DNA of 64,000 nucleotides from CAVWDU01 sp963840725 (GTDB lineage: Bacteria; Pseudomonadota; Gammaproteobacteria; Pseudomonadales; Halieaceae). Below, piece after piece: positions 26,508 to 35,172 of this stretch. The notes under the pieces are model-generated. The model saw only the letters and a program-made list of their open reading frames with translations, searched no databases and was not told where the DNA came from. The translations under genes and the position numbers were made by a program. Where the stretch lies: positions 310,001-374,000 of the forward strand of contig CAWIZY010000016.1 in the NCBI GenBank assembly GCA_963840725.1. Direction: 5' to 3'. The number at the start of each line of letters is the position of its first letter. Position 1 is the stretch's first letter.

Positions 26508-28654
26508 ACGGGGAAAAAACGAGTATCATACTTCGAGAGGGACACAATTGTTGGCGCACTGAAGCGGCCAGCCGGGTTGCGGTAGCCGTTGATGGTGCCT
26601 GTTATTTTCGTGCAGTGCGAGAAGCCATTCTCGAAGCCAGGCACCGAGTAATCATCCTCGGATGGGACATCCACAGCCGTCTGCTATTGCTCCGTGACGG
26701 GGAAGACGACGGCTATCCGAGGGAGCTTGGGGAGCTACTGGATTTTGTCGCCCGCGAGCGAAAGATTGATGTGTATGTTTTGAGTTGGGATTTCGCGATG
26801 ATCTATCTACTGGAACGCGAAAGTTTGCCCATGTATACACTCAACTGGAAGACCGACTCCCTGGTGCGTTTTCACCTGGACTCCGCGCACCCTGTGGGGG
26901 CCTCCCAACACCAAAAAATAGTCGTCGTCGACGACACTCTTGGCTTTTGTGGTGGAATCGATCTAAGCATCTGGCGGTGGGATACCGATAAGCACCTTTT
27001 GAAGGACGATCGCCGGGTAGACCCCGATGGCAAGCACTACCCGCCCTTTCACGATCTGCAAATGGCAGTAGACGGCGATGTGGCTCGCGCCCTGTCGGAA
27101 CTGGCGCGAGAGCGTTGGCGGCGAGCGACCGATGAGGAACTGGTTGCATTGCCTGCGTCGGCTGGCAACTGTCCCTGGCCCGACGCTCTGGAATCCACGA
27201 TGCACGACATCAACGTAGCAATCGCTCGCACTGAGCCAGAATACGACGGAGGCAGAGGCGTACGCGAAGTTGAGCAGCTCTACAAGGACAGCATTGCTGC
27301 GGCGCAACGCTACATTTACATCGAAAACCAGTACCTAACATCAAAAAGCATTAGCGAGGCGCTGGCGGCGCAACTACGCGATAGCGCTGGCCCCGAGGTC
27401 GTCATAATTATGCCCAAGAGCACTGGGGGCTGGCTGGAACAGCAGACCATGGACGTGGTGCGCAGTAGAGTCGCCAGACAGCTTGCAGAGGCGGATACCA
27501 ATAATCGGCTGCGTCTTTACTATCCACAAGTTTCAGATACCGGTAATGTCGCAACGATGGTGCATGCCAAGCTGATGATTGCAGATGGGAGGTGGCTGCG
27601 CCTGGGCTCCGCCAACCTCAGTAATCGATCAATGGCTTTGGACAGTGAATGCGACCTGGCCGTGGAAGCCAAACAGGACAGTGATACAGCCGGTGCTATA
27701 CACAAGCTGCTGGTGACCCTGCTCGCGCAGCACCTATGCAAGGACCAGAATGAGGTTAGCGAGTCATTGGAGCACCAAGAGTCACTTATTGCTGCGATCG
27801 AAAGTCTACGCGCGGGTGAACGCAGTCTACAGCCGGTCAAGACGCAGGTGGACCCAGCAATTGACAAGTTGATCCCGGAATCTGCGTTAATCGACCCCGA
27901 GAGGCCTATGGATTTGGAACATTTTGTCTCGCATTTTGTGCCCGACGAGTACCGCCTGCATTCTAACCGGCGAATTCTAGTCGGTGCGTTCACCTTAGCA
28001 GCAGTGCTTGGCTTGGCGGCTGCCTGGCGCTGGACCCCCCTGGGAGATTTACTGCAGGTTAATCAACTTGTCGAGCAGGCAAAGGCTCTGAACTCTCATG
28101 CCGCAACGCCTCTGGTTGTGATAGTGCTGTTTGCGCTAGCGGGCACGCTGGCAGTACCTCTGACGTTATTGGTTATCGCATCAGTCGTAGCTTTTGGCGC
28201 TACTGCAGGATTCGTTTACTCCCTGGCCGGTGCGGAAGTGAGCGCCTTTATCAGTTATGGCATCGGTCGCAATCTGGGTCGTGACTTGGTACGCCGGTAT
28301 GCGGGTAAAACGCTCAACACCATCAGCAAACGCTTGTCGCGTCGCGGAATAATGGCGATTCTCACGCTGCGCATTGTTCCAGTGGCGCCTTTTACGATCA
28401 TTAACCTGGTAGCCGGCGCATCACATATCTCGTTCCGGGATTTTGCAATCGGCACGCTGCTGGGATTGCTACCCGGTATTACCGCGATAGCTTTGTTTGC
28501 AGATGGTCTCGCGCAAGCTCTGGGCGAACCCAATCTGCGCAGTATCGCCTGGGTTGTGGGGCTATTGGCGCTGGTTGTGATATCGACACTGGGTTTGCGC
28601 AGATTGCTGATGCGCAGACAGGAATCTTCAAACACACAATCGACCTCCTCGTGA
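26474..28654 (+). CDS. phospholipase D-like protein fused to VTT/DedA-type membrane domain
   Basis: A 726-residue fusion. The first 470 residues hold two PLD (HKD) motifs: HQKIVVVDDTLGFCGGID near residue 145 and HAKLMIADGRWLRLGSANLS near 363. The last 220 residues form a VTT (SNARE-associated, DedA-like) membrane domain, with GRDLVRRYAG, LTLRIVPVAPFTIINLVAG and the re-entrant Gly/Pro pattern. Such fusions are thought to act on membrane phospholipids or lipid-linked substrates, possibly cardiolipin-type transfer. The chosen ATG (MGEPREVTVGH) lies inside the 865-bp repeat; family similarity starts at about residue 16 (SIILREGHNCWR), so the native N-terminus may have been replaced. It is translationally coupled to the next gene. 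Confidence 0.85.
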   Translation: MGEPREVTVGHDGEKTSIILREGHNCWRTEAASRVAVAVDGACYFRAVREAILEARHRVIILGWDIHSRLLLLRDGEDDGYPRELGELLDFVARERKIDVYVLSWDFAMIYLLERESLPMYTLNWKTDSLVRFHLDSAHPVGASQHQKIVVVDDTLGFCGGIDLSIWRWDTDKHLLKDDRRVDPDGKHYPPFHDLQMAVDGDVARALSELARERWRRATDEELVALPASAGNCPWPDALESTMHDINVAIARTEPEYDGGRGVREVEQLYKDSIAAAQRYIYIENQYLTSKSISEALAAQLRDSAGPEVVIIMPKSTGGWLEQQTMDVVRSRVARQLAEADTNNRLRLYYPQVSDTGNVATMVHAKLMIADGRWLRLGSANLSNRSMALDSECDLAVEAKQDSDTAGAIHKLLVTLLAQHLCKDQNEVSESLEHQESLIAAIESLRAGERSLQPVKTQVDPAIDKLIPESALIDPERPMDLEHFVSHFVPDEYRLHSNRRILVGAFTLAAVLGLAAAWRWTPLGDLLQVNQLVEQAKALNSHAATPLVVIVLFALAGTLAVPLTLLVIASVVAFGATAGFVYSLAGAEVSAFISYGIGRNLGRDLVRRYAGKTLNTISKRLSRRGIMAILTLRIVPVAPFTIINLVAGASHISFRDFAIGTLLGLLPGITAIALFADGLAQALGEPNLRSIAWVVGLLALVVISTLGLRRLLMRRQESSNTQSTSS

Positions 28655-29352
28655 CCACTTTGCGGTTGAAACTTGCGACCTGGAATGTCCATCGCTGTGT
28701 GGGCATCGACGGTGTGACTTCGCCCAGCCGTTGCGCGGAGGTAATCAGAGAAATCGGCGCCGATATCGTTGTCCTACAGGAGATCGAATCCGCACATCAT
28801 CCAACACATGACCTCCTTGCATACTTTGCCAGCGAGACATACAACCACAAAATTGCCGGCCCTACCCTATTTTGGAAGGACTCAAATTACGGTAATGCAC
28901 TGCTCTCACGGCTGCCGGTAACGGCGGTGCGCCACCACAACTTGAGCGTTGCGGGGCGGGAACCGCGAGGCGCTATTGACGCTGATATCCAAATCGCGGG
29001 AGAGAGTGTTCAGATTATTGCCACCCACCTGGGATTGCGGCCCTCGGAGCGGCGCGACCAGGTTGAAGCACTGATACCACTGTTTCGTGATAACAACCGC
29101 CGTCTGGTGGTGTTGGCCGGAGACCTCAATGAATGGTTCCTGTGGGGTCGACCGCTGCGAAGGCTGCATAGCGTTTTTTCCGATACGCCCCACAGGCGCA
29201 GCTGGCCTGCGCGTTTTCCCCTGTTTGCGCTCGACCGAATCTGGGTCAACCCTCGAGCTGGATTGCAAAGCCTTGAGGTCCACACGAGTCATCTTGCACG
29301 GGTTGCGTCCGACCACCTGCCTCTGGTGGCGAATATCTCTTTAGCTACCTAG
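28651..29352 (+). CDS. endonuclease/exonuclease/phosphatase (EEP) family protein
   Basis: A 233-residue EEP-fold hydrolase. Metal and catalytic motifs are LATWNVHRCVG (Asn), VVLQEIES (Glu), ATHLGLRPSERRDQ (His), LAGDLNEW (Asp and Asn) and ASDHLPLVANI (Asp-His). Start is GTG at 28651, overlapping the TGA of the PLD-VTT gene (GTGA), which implies translational coupling. The same pairing, PLD-VTT with an EEP protein, suggests sequential action on a phospholipid or phosphodiester product. No signal peptide, so it should be cytoplasmic or membrane-associated. Confidence 0.85.
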   Translation: MTTLRLKLATWNVHRCVGIDGVTSPSRCAEVIREIGADIVVLQEIESAHHPTHDLLAYFASETYNHKIAGPTLFWKDSNYGNALLSRLPVTAVRHHNLSVAGREPRGAIDADIQIAGESVQIIATHLGLRPSERRDQVEALIPLFRDNNRRLVVLAGDLNEWFLWGRPLRRLHSVFSDTPHRRSWPARFPLFALDRIWVNPRAGLQSLEVHTSHLARVASDHLPLVANISLAT

Positions 29353-29531
29353 CGCGCTCCCAACTCGTTGCCACCACTGTCAGCAAGAGCATAATAATCA
29401 GCTCGGTCACCGGCGTATTGGTGCCTAATTACCCAGCGGGCACATTGCATGCACAGTTGTGAGGTTAAAATCGGTGATTCCAATGTAATTTGTCCAATTT
29501 ATTTTTGTACAAACTACCCCCGGCTTTTATT

Positions 29532-30020
29532 GAGGCGCCAGGCACTATTTGACGGATGGCCGCCCCACGCGAACACCCCGTGAAAACGTAGCTGGGCGAC
29601 CCCGTCAGGTGCACCCGAGGCGGGGTCGGAATCGCAGGGCCAGGGCTGCCGCCGAGCGAGAAAGTCCAACGGGTCAAATATCACGTGGGTCGTGCCGTCC
29701 CGATACGGGGTTTTTAGCTGATAGCGCACCTTCCCGTTGCTGGTAAGCGACAATCGCTTCTCGGCCCGGCAGGGCGGCTGATATAGCGGCAAAAGGATCG
29801 ATGGCCGTGCAGGTCCGGCATGACGCACGCCTCGTCATCATCGAAGCCATCCAGGTTCAGGTAGCTGTTCTCGGCGTCTCGTTCTATCAAACCCTTCCGC
29901 TTCGAAAACCGGGCCGTTCGGTGGCTGAAGCGGTGAAGCAGTGTTTCAAGTTCGTCTTTCGTGGGCGGCGCGATTTGCCGGAAACGCAGTTTCCCACCCT
30001 CGCCAAACCGCCTTATCTGA
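29532..30020 (-). pseudogene. IS91-family transposase remnant, copy 3 (internally deleted)
   Basis: On the minus strand the remnant starts upstream of the part kept in the 865-bp repeats: GEGGKLRFRQIAPPTKDELE, TLLHRFSHRTARF, KRKGLIERDAENSYLNLDGF, then MPDLHGHSI. About 155 bp are then deleted relative to copies 1 and 2, and it resumes at PLYQPPCR..EKRLSLTSNG and RYQLKTPYRDGTTHVIFDP. It is therefore an independent insertion with its own deletion. It sits 180 bp after the EEP gene. Confidence 0.8.
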
Positions 30021-30182
30021 ACTATCTGACCTTCCGGGGGTTAAGATTGGACCGCGTCGACTTTCCGGGGTTCAGTTTAGAACGCTCCCGAAAATTTGTC
30101 CGTTAATACCATCACGGCCTTTGTATGTGGCAGCGCGGCCGGATTAAGTCGTGTCGCCCAAAACGGGCTGCAGAAAACTAAG

Positions 30183-30692
30183 CTACAGACCCTTAACCCG
30201 CGTCGCCATAAAGATCGATTGCACGCCATGCACAATAGCCGCTGCCGCTATGCCCCAGGACACCACCACGATGCCGGTGCCGGGCCAGACGATCAGCACC
30301 AGGCCGACGATGGCTGCTGTTGCACCGAGAAATGTGAGCAGACCGCGGTTCGAATTGCCTTCCGGCAGTTTTCTGCCACTCATGATATGGACAACGCCCA
30401 CAAATACCAGCCAGGCCCCGAATATTATCAGCACGAATTTCACTGCGGCAGTGGACCAGATCACCAATACGAGACCGAGCACCAGGGTCAGCACCGCAAC
30501 CAGCAGATACTCGCGCAGGTCAGTGTCTTTCAGCGTAAACGCCACACCGATGCCGCCGTCTATGATGCAGAAGACACCTACAACAGTTACCAGCAAACCG
30601 ATGCTCAGGTTCGGCCAGAACAAAGCGAATGCACCAAGTGCCAGCGCAAAAACGCCACGCAAAACCAGGTACCACCAGAGATCTTTCAGCAT
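30183..30692 (-). CDS. HdeD family acid-resistance-type membrane protein
   Basis: A 169-residue protein with six hydrophobic helices arranged as three DUF308 repeats, the layout of E. coli HdeD. The start at 30692 has GGAGG seven bases upstream; a longer frame to 30734 has none. Typical motifs are WWYLVLRGVFALALGAFALF and VVGVFCIIDGGIGVAF. HdeD is linked to acid resistance at high cell density in E. coli, but the mechanism is not known. It stands alone after an IS91 remnant. Confidence 0.85.
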   Translation of the reverse strand: MLKDLWWYLVLRGVFALALGAFALFWPNLSIGLLVTVVGVFCIIDGGIGVAFTLKDTDLREYLLVAVLTLVLGLVLVIWSTAAVKFVLIIFGAWLVFVGVVHIMSGRKLPEGNSNRGLLTFLGATAAIVGLVLIVWPGTGIVVVSWGIAAAAIVHGVQSIFMATRVKGL

Positions 30693-30734
30693 TGTCGGCC
30701 TCCGTATGCATTTCAAATGCAGCTTCCAGAACAA

Positions 30735-30849
30735 GGATACCGGAATGCCTAACTAAAGCAAAAGTACCCGCCATACCCGGCCGGCTTTAGCGGATTAAGC
30801 GGTATCGGCAAGTTAATGTCTCCCAACAGCAGAAATCTACGACCTTATC
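30735..30849. other. short gap before IS6 relic
   Basis: No feature is supported here beyond the probable hdeD promoter region. Confidence 0.3.
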
Positions 30850-31597
30850 TCAGGCCACCGCCCTGCTCCACTCAATAAACGCACTGACCCTGAGATTCCG
30901 ATAGTGTTCAGCAATAACCAGATGCCTGCCAAGGTTGAAGAGATTACTAACAGCTCCATGCACTCCGACAAACCTCTGCGCCTGCCCCCTAGATTTGAAT
31001 CGCCTCATCCCTCGCTCCCTGGTCCTGGTTGCCTCATGCGATTGCTCTGCCCGATTATTGGCATACCGATCTGTGACATGAATGGCCTCAGGGATAAGCT
31101 CTCGATGGGCAACCGCCTAGCTGCGTAGCTTATCCGTGACAATCTTCCTGGGTTCGCCACCATAGCTCCGTAATAAGCGCTTGAAGAATCGCTTCACAGC
31201 CGCACCATCCCTCTTGGCTTGCAAATAGACGTCGACGACCTCACCGTCTCGGTCTACGGCTCTCCAAAGATAATGTTGCTTGCCGTTGGTTTTGACGAAA
31301 ACCTCGTCGATAGAGAAGGTATCGCCGTAGCGACGGTGCTTTCGTCTCAATCTTCGAATGTAAATTGCTCCGAATTTAATGCAGGGCCTGCCCCATGAGC
31401 GCAGCGAGTGCTTTGGGCGCCACAGCCTGATCGCTTCTCTGCTAACAGTGATGCCTCTCTCAGCCAGAAGGTCTTCGATATCGCGGTGGCTCAGATTGAA
31501 TCGGTAGTACAGCCAGAGAGCCTGCCCCACGAAGTGCTTTGGGTACGGCATAGCTGATGATGTCGGGAGGTGTCCATATACGTTTATATGTGTTCAT
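30850..31597 (-). pseudogene. IS6-family transposase pseudogene with two micro-insertions
   Basis: Reading from 31597: MNTYKRIWTPPDIISYAV, then a 26-bp insertion that shifts the frame, WLYYRFNLSHRDIEDLLAER, a further 36-bp in-frame insertion after AIRLW, FGAIYIRRLRRKHRRYGDTF, SIDEVFVKTNGKQHYLWRA and IVTDKLRS. A TAG then replaces Tyr, and the rest continues open to EHYRNLRVSAFIEWSRAVA. The copy at 51356 is a close relative without these inserts. Both inserts contain CCCAAAGCACT and GGGGCAGG. Confidence 0.85.
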
Positions 31598-31684
31598 GAG
31601 CCAAGTCTACCAATTTCAGCCGGTTAACTTGGCGATACCCACCCCACGTTCGCGAAAATTCCTACCTCACCAAAGTAACTCGAT

Positions 31685-31833
31685 CTAGCAGGCTGTTGAT
31701 TTTCGTTTTCGAGGCAGCCACTGGTAGGCAAAAACAGAGCGAAATGAGGGGGTGTATAGTGAATACATGACCGATTTGAGCCTGTTTTTAACGTGGCAGT
31801 GGCCACGCAGGTAGAAAATCAACAACCTGCTAG
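31685..31833. mobile_element. 149-bp MITE of a second family
   Basis: CTAGCAGGCTGTTGATTTTC at the left and GAAAATCAACAACCTGCTAG at the right are near-perfect inverted ends. The element spans about 149 bp and carries CTAG at both termini. It has no coding capacity and differs from the 284-bp family. Its right CTAG is at the same time the left CTAG of the next element. Confidence 0.8.
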
Positions 31834-32113
31834 GGCACCTCTGAACAATGGCAATGCGCTCAGGCTTTCAGGCAGATTCGCAATCAAGGCGCCGCTTTGA
31901 AGGCAGGCTGGTTGCCTGTCGAAAAGTGGCAACGTCGAGTGCGGGTTTGCCTGAAAGCCCCGCAGGGCGGGCCCTGAAGCGTCCAGAGCAAGGGGGCGGC
32001 CATCCGTTTGCGCCGCTTGCCAAGGGTTACGGCCATTACCTGCGCGACGCGCCTTGCTCTGAACGCTTCAGGGCTCCGCTGAGCGCGATTGCCATTATTC
32101 AGAGGTGCCCTAG
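31830..32113. mobile_element. 284-bp MITE, IS5-type termini (copy 2)
   Basis: Same length as copy 1 at 7584 and differing by only a few bases; it starts CTAGGGCACCTCTGAA and ends TTCAGAGGTGCCCTAG. The two internal hairpins are preserved. It adjoins the 149-bp MITE through one shared CTAG. Confidence 0.9.
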
Positions 32114-32656
32114 CGTAAAATTGAGTGTAGCGATGCACGGTTGTTTTACAATTTATACAAATCAATGTTCCTTTGCCCACGGTTTATCTGTAGGAGCCTG
32201 TCTTAAAAGCGAAAGCACGGACAGGCACCTCAGATAGATCATATCCCGCCATCCGGTTGGCCTGATTTCTTACCTCGCGCATCGTGTCTGATATCTGTAA
32301 TCAGACACGGATCGCTCCCCATGCCCCGTCCGAGAAGAGTGTTGAAGAATGTTGAAGAAGACAGGCACACTCAAATTGCCGAAACGGGATAATCGCTAGC
32401 CATCATACCGATATTGACGATGTTAAAATGCGCGGCACCAAAACCGTGCCTGTCCAGCCAGCCGCGCCATCGACGTCACGCGGGATGTCTGCCTACGGCG
32501 GACAACACACGCAGCAACCCGACTACTACGATCTCAACCGCGACTGCGAGCAAGCCGGTGCCACCCCTTCAAAAAATCGGTGGGAAAAATTTTAGGTTAT
32601 CTGCAGCCCAGCCATGCGATACTGTCTGCCCAATCTGTCGTGCGGAAAATGCTGCA
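32114..32656. other. upstream region of the 834-residue protein gene
   Basis: There is no intact gene. At 32465-32546 it carries a scrap nearly identical to 34995-35076, the last part of the following gene. The rest may hold its promoter. The open frame continues upstream to 32414 but that part is Pro/Thr/Arg-rich and looks like this scrap read through, not a real N-terminus. Confidence 0.5.
32465..32546 (+). repeat. 82-bp duplicate of the downstream gene's 3' end
   Basis: Aligned at a constant offset of 2530 bp with 34995-35076; shared stretches include CATCGACGTCACGCG and ATGTCTGCCTACGGCGGACA. This suggests that a tandem paralogue once lay upstream and was deleted down to its tail. Confidence 0.85.
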
Positions 32657-35161
32657 GTGACCAAGAGCAATTTGGCAAGGGGCTGCCTGCTCGCAGCCGT
32701 TGTGACGTTGGCAACCGGCTTCGGTGTTGGCCAGGAACAAGATACGCCGACGACGGAAGCGCAGGTGTCCGAGGTGGCGGGAGCCGTCGAGTTCCCGCAG
32801 CGCCGGGAAGGCGACGGCATCATCCTGCTTTTGCACGCACCCCAGATCCGAAGCTGGCCGGCGTTCGAACGTTTTGAAGCTATGGTAGCGGTCGAGGTAT
32901 CTTCGACTGGCGACGCCACGCTGCGCTATGGCACTGCCGTAATCAGCGGAGAAACCGAAATCGACCTGGGCGCACGCCTGGTGCGGGTGAGTTCACCCAA
33001 AGTCGATGACGTACAGTTTCTGGAGTCGGTTCCGGACGCCTATCGCAATGCGGTGCTGGCAGCGGCCAGCCGCTCGGAACTCGACGTGCCGCTAGATTTG
33101 TTTCTCGCCCACCTGGCAGATCATGTGCTTTCCAATCCGCCGCCAGCGGGATTTAATTCGGACCCTCCGGAAATTGCAGTCCGCTCAGCGCCTACATTAC
33201 TGCTGTCCATCAATGGCGAGCCAGTCATGGAGACGGTACCAGGCACCGCATTGCAGCGCGTAATCAACGCCAATTGGCCGCTGTTTAAAAGCACGGATCC
33301 GAATAAGGCTTACTTCCTTCTCGATCGCGATGGCTGGCTGACCTCGACCAGGCTGGACAGCGGTTGGGAAGCGGCAAGCAAGCTACCCGCGGAATTTGCC
33401 AAGCTGCCCGACGAACCGCCGTACAAGGCGGCCCGCTCTGCGTATCCCATGCCTGCCAGGCCAGGGCCAGCTCCCGAGGTACTGAGCGTGCGCGCACCCA
33501 CGGAGCTTATCGTCACTGTCGGCAAGCCCAAAACAGAGGCTATCTATAACGCGGGTGCACTGGCATTCGTCAGCAACACCGAAAGCCCACTGTTCCGGCT
33601 GAATGGCCAGTGGTACTACCTCGTCGCTGGTCGCTGGTTTTCTACGGCTCAGCTCGAGCAGGGTCCCTGGACCTACGTCACCGAACTTCCTGACGCCTTC
33701 AGCAAAATACCGGTCGACCACCCGCGCGCTGCGGTGAGGGCCTCGGTCTCCGGCACTGTGGAAGCACGTATGGCTGCGCTTGAAGCCCTGCTGCCGACCA
33801 CTGTCGCAGCCGCAACCGGCGCTGCGCCACCCGTTAAGGTCAGCTATGCGGGAGACCCGAAGTTCGAGCCGGTGGCGGACGCCGGGGTATCGCGAGCCGT
33901 GAACACCGGCTTGGATGTCATTCAGTATGAAGATACTTACTATTTGCTCTACGCCGGCATCTGGTACGACTCGCCCGCACCGATCGGACCATGGAGGGTT
34001 ACCTCAGCCGTACCGGCGGCCATCTACGAGATCCCGCCTAGCTCGCCGTCCTATCATGTAACTCAGGTGCAGGTGGTTGAGTCCACGCCGACCGAAGTGG
34101 TCTACAGCTACCCACCGTCCTACTCCTCTAGTGTGTACGTGGCCTATGGCGTGCCCTACTATGGCACCGGCTGGTATTACCCGCCGTACATTTGGGGTGC
34201 TTACTATTATCCCTACCCGATCGCGTACGGGCACGGCAGTTGGTACAACCCGGCGACAGGCGGATACGGCTCCCGCTCAGCATGGTACGGACCCTACGGT
34301 GGCTACTCCTACAATCAGGGATACAACCCCACGACCGGACGCTACGGCTACATGGAAACAGCTTGGGACGGCGATGAGTGGGCGAGCTACGGGGAGACCT
34401 ACAACTCGCGCACCGGGGTGGGTACGGAAACCTCGCGCTACTACGACGAAGACAACAACCGCTCGGAAATGGAGCGAACCACTCAGCGCGGCGATCAGAT
34501 GGTGAACACTGAACGCGAGATAAAGTTTGATTCGAACACGGTGCAGACAGAGAGAGAGACCTCCGGGGGTGCGTCGAGCGAAACAGTGCGGCAGGCGTCG
34601 GACGGCGTCGTGAGCAGCAGCGGTACGATTAGCACCGGCGACGGCCGCAGCTACTCCGTGGATGGTTCAACAACCCGTGACGGCGGCTCAACGACGATAA
34701 CGGGAGCGGAAGGCAGCGCGAGTATAGATACAAAGCGGCAGGACGGGCGCAGCGTTTCCTCGATCGAAGGCAGTGGCGGCGGACAGGGTATCTCCATTTC
34801 CGGCCAGGGGGCGGGACGCACTACCATTGGCCAAAGCGGAAGCGGCGATCTATACGCGGGACACGACGGCAACGTCTACAAGAAGACTGAAGACGGTTGG
34901 CAGAACTACAAAGGCGGTGACTGGCAACCAGTCGATGTTCCGGACCCTTCACGAGAGCGCCCTTCCAGCACGTCCCAGCGCCCTGCAGCGCCCTCGCCAT
35001 CGACGTCACGCGAGATGTCTGCCTACGGCGGACAACGCACGCAGCAACCCGACTACAACAATCTCAACCGCGACTACGGAGCGAGACAGCAGGGCTCGCG
35101 CCAGTTCCAGCAACGTTCTGCCGGCATGGCCCGAGGTGGCCGGGGCGCTCGGCGTCGATGA
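32657..35161 (+). CDS. secreted Tyr/Gly-rich protein, 'carbohydrate-binding V/XII'-type, function unknown
   Basis: An 834-residue protein if started at the GTG at 32657, which gives a proper signal peptide (NLARGCLLAAVVTLATGFGV). Residues about 30-450 contain repeated units of the type PLFKSTDPNKAYFLLDRDGWL and GQWYYLVAGRWFSTAQLEQGPW, found in proteins annotated as carbohydrate-binding family V/XII. Residues about 490-600 are rich in Tyr, Gly and Pro (YYPPYIWGAYYYPYP). The C-terminal 230 residues are a low-complexity Ser/Gly/Thr/Arg tail. It is probably exported to the envelope or surface. No enzymatic motif is visible. The last codons have a duplicate scrap upstream of the gene. Confidence 0.7.
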   Translation: MTKSNLARGCLLAAVVTLATGFGVGQEQDTPTTEAQVSEVAGAVEFPQRREGDGIILLLHAPQIRSWPAFERFEAMVAVEVSSTGDATLRYGTAVISGETEIDLGARLVRVSSPKVDDVQFLESVPDAYRNAVLAAASRSELDVPLDLFLAHLADHVLSNPPPAGFNSDPPEIAVRSAPTLLLSINGEPVMETVPGTALQRVINANWPLFKSTDPNKAYFLLDRDGWLTSTRLDSGWEAASKLPAEFAKLPDEPPYKAARSAYPMPARPGPAPEVLSVRAPTELIVTVGKPKTEAIYNAGALAFVSNTESPLFRLNGQWYYLVAGRWFSTAQLEQGPWTYVTELPDAFSKIPVDHPRAAVRASVSGTVEARMAALEALLPTTVAAATGAAPPVKVSYAGDPKFEPVADAGVSRAVNTGLDVIQYEDTYYLLYAGIWYDSPAPIGPWRVTSAVPAAIYEIPPSSPSYHVTQVQVVESTPTEVVYSYPPSYSSSVYVAYGVPYYGTGWYYPPYIWGAYYYPYPIAYGHGSWYNPATGGYGSRSAWYGPYGGYSYNQGYNPTTGRYGYMETAWDGDEWASYGETYNSRTGVGTETSRYYDEDNNRSEMERTTQRGDQMVNTEREIKFDSNTVQTERETSGGASSETVRQASDGVVSSSGTISTGDGRSYSVDGSTTRDGGSTTITGAEGSASIDTKRQDGRSVSSIEGSGGGQGISISGQGAGRTTIGQSGSGDLYAGHDGNVYKKTEDGWQNYKGGDWQPVDVPDPSRERPSSTSQRPAAPSPSTSREMSAYGGQRTQQPDYNNLNRDYGARQQGSRQFQQRSAGMARGGRGARRR

Positions 35162-35172
35162 CGCCGAAGTTC

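Noticed and set aside
30096..30756. long plus-strand frames opposite hdeD
   Set aside because: Both plus-strand frames mirror the hdeD coding region and have no independent support.
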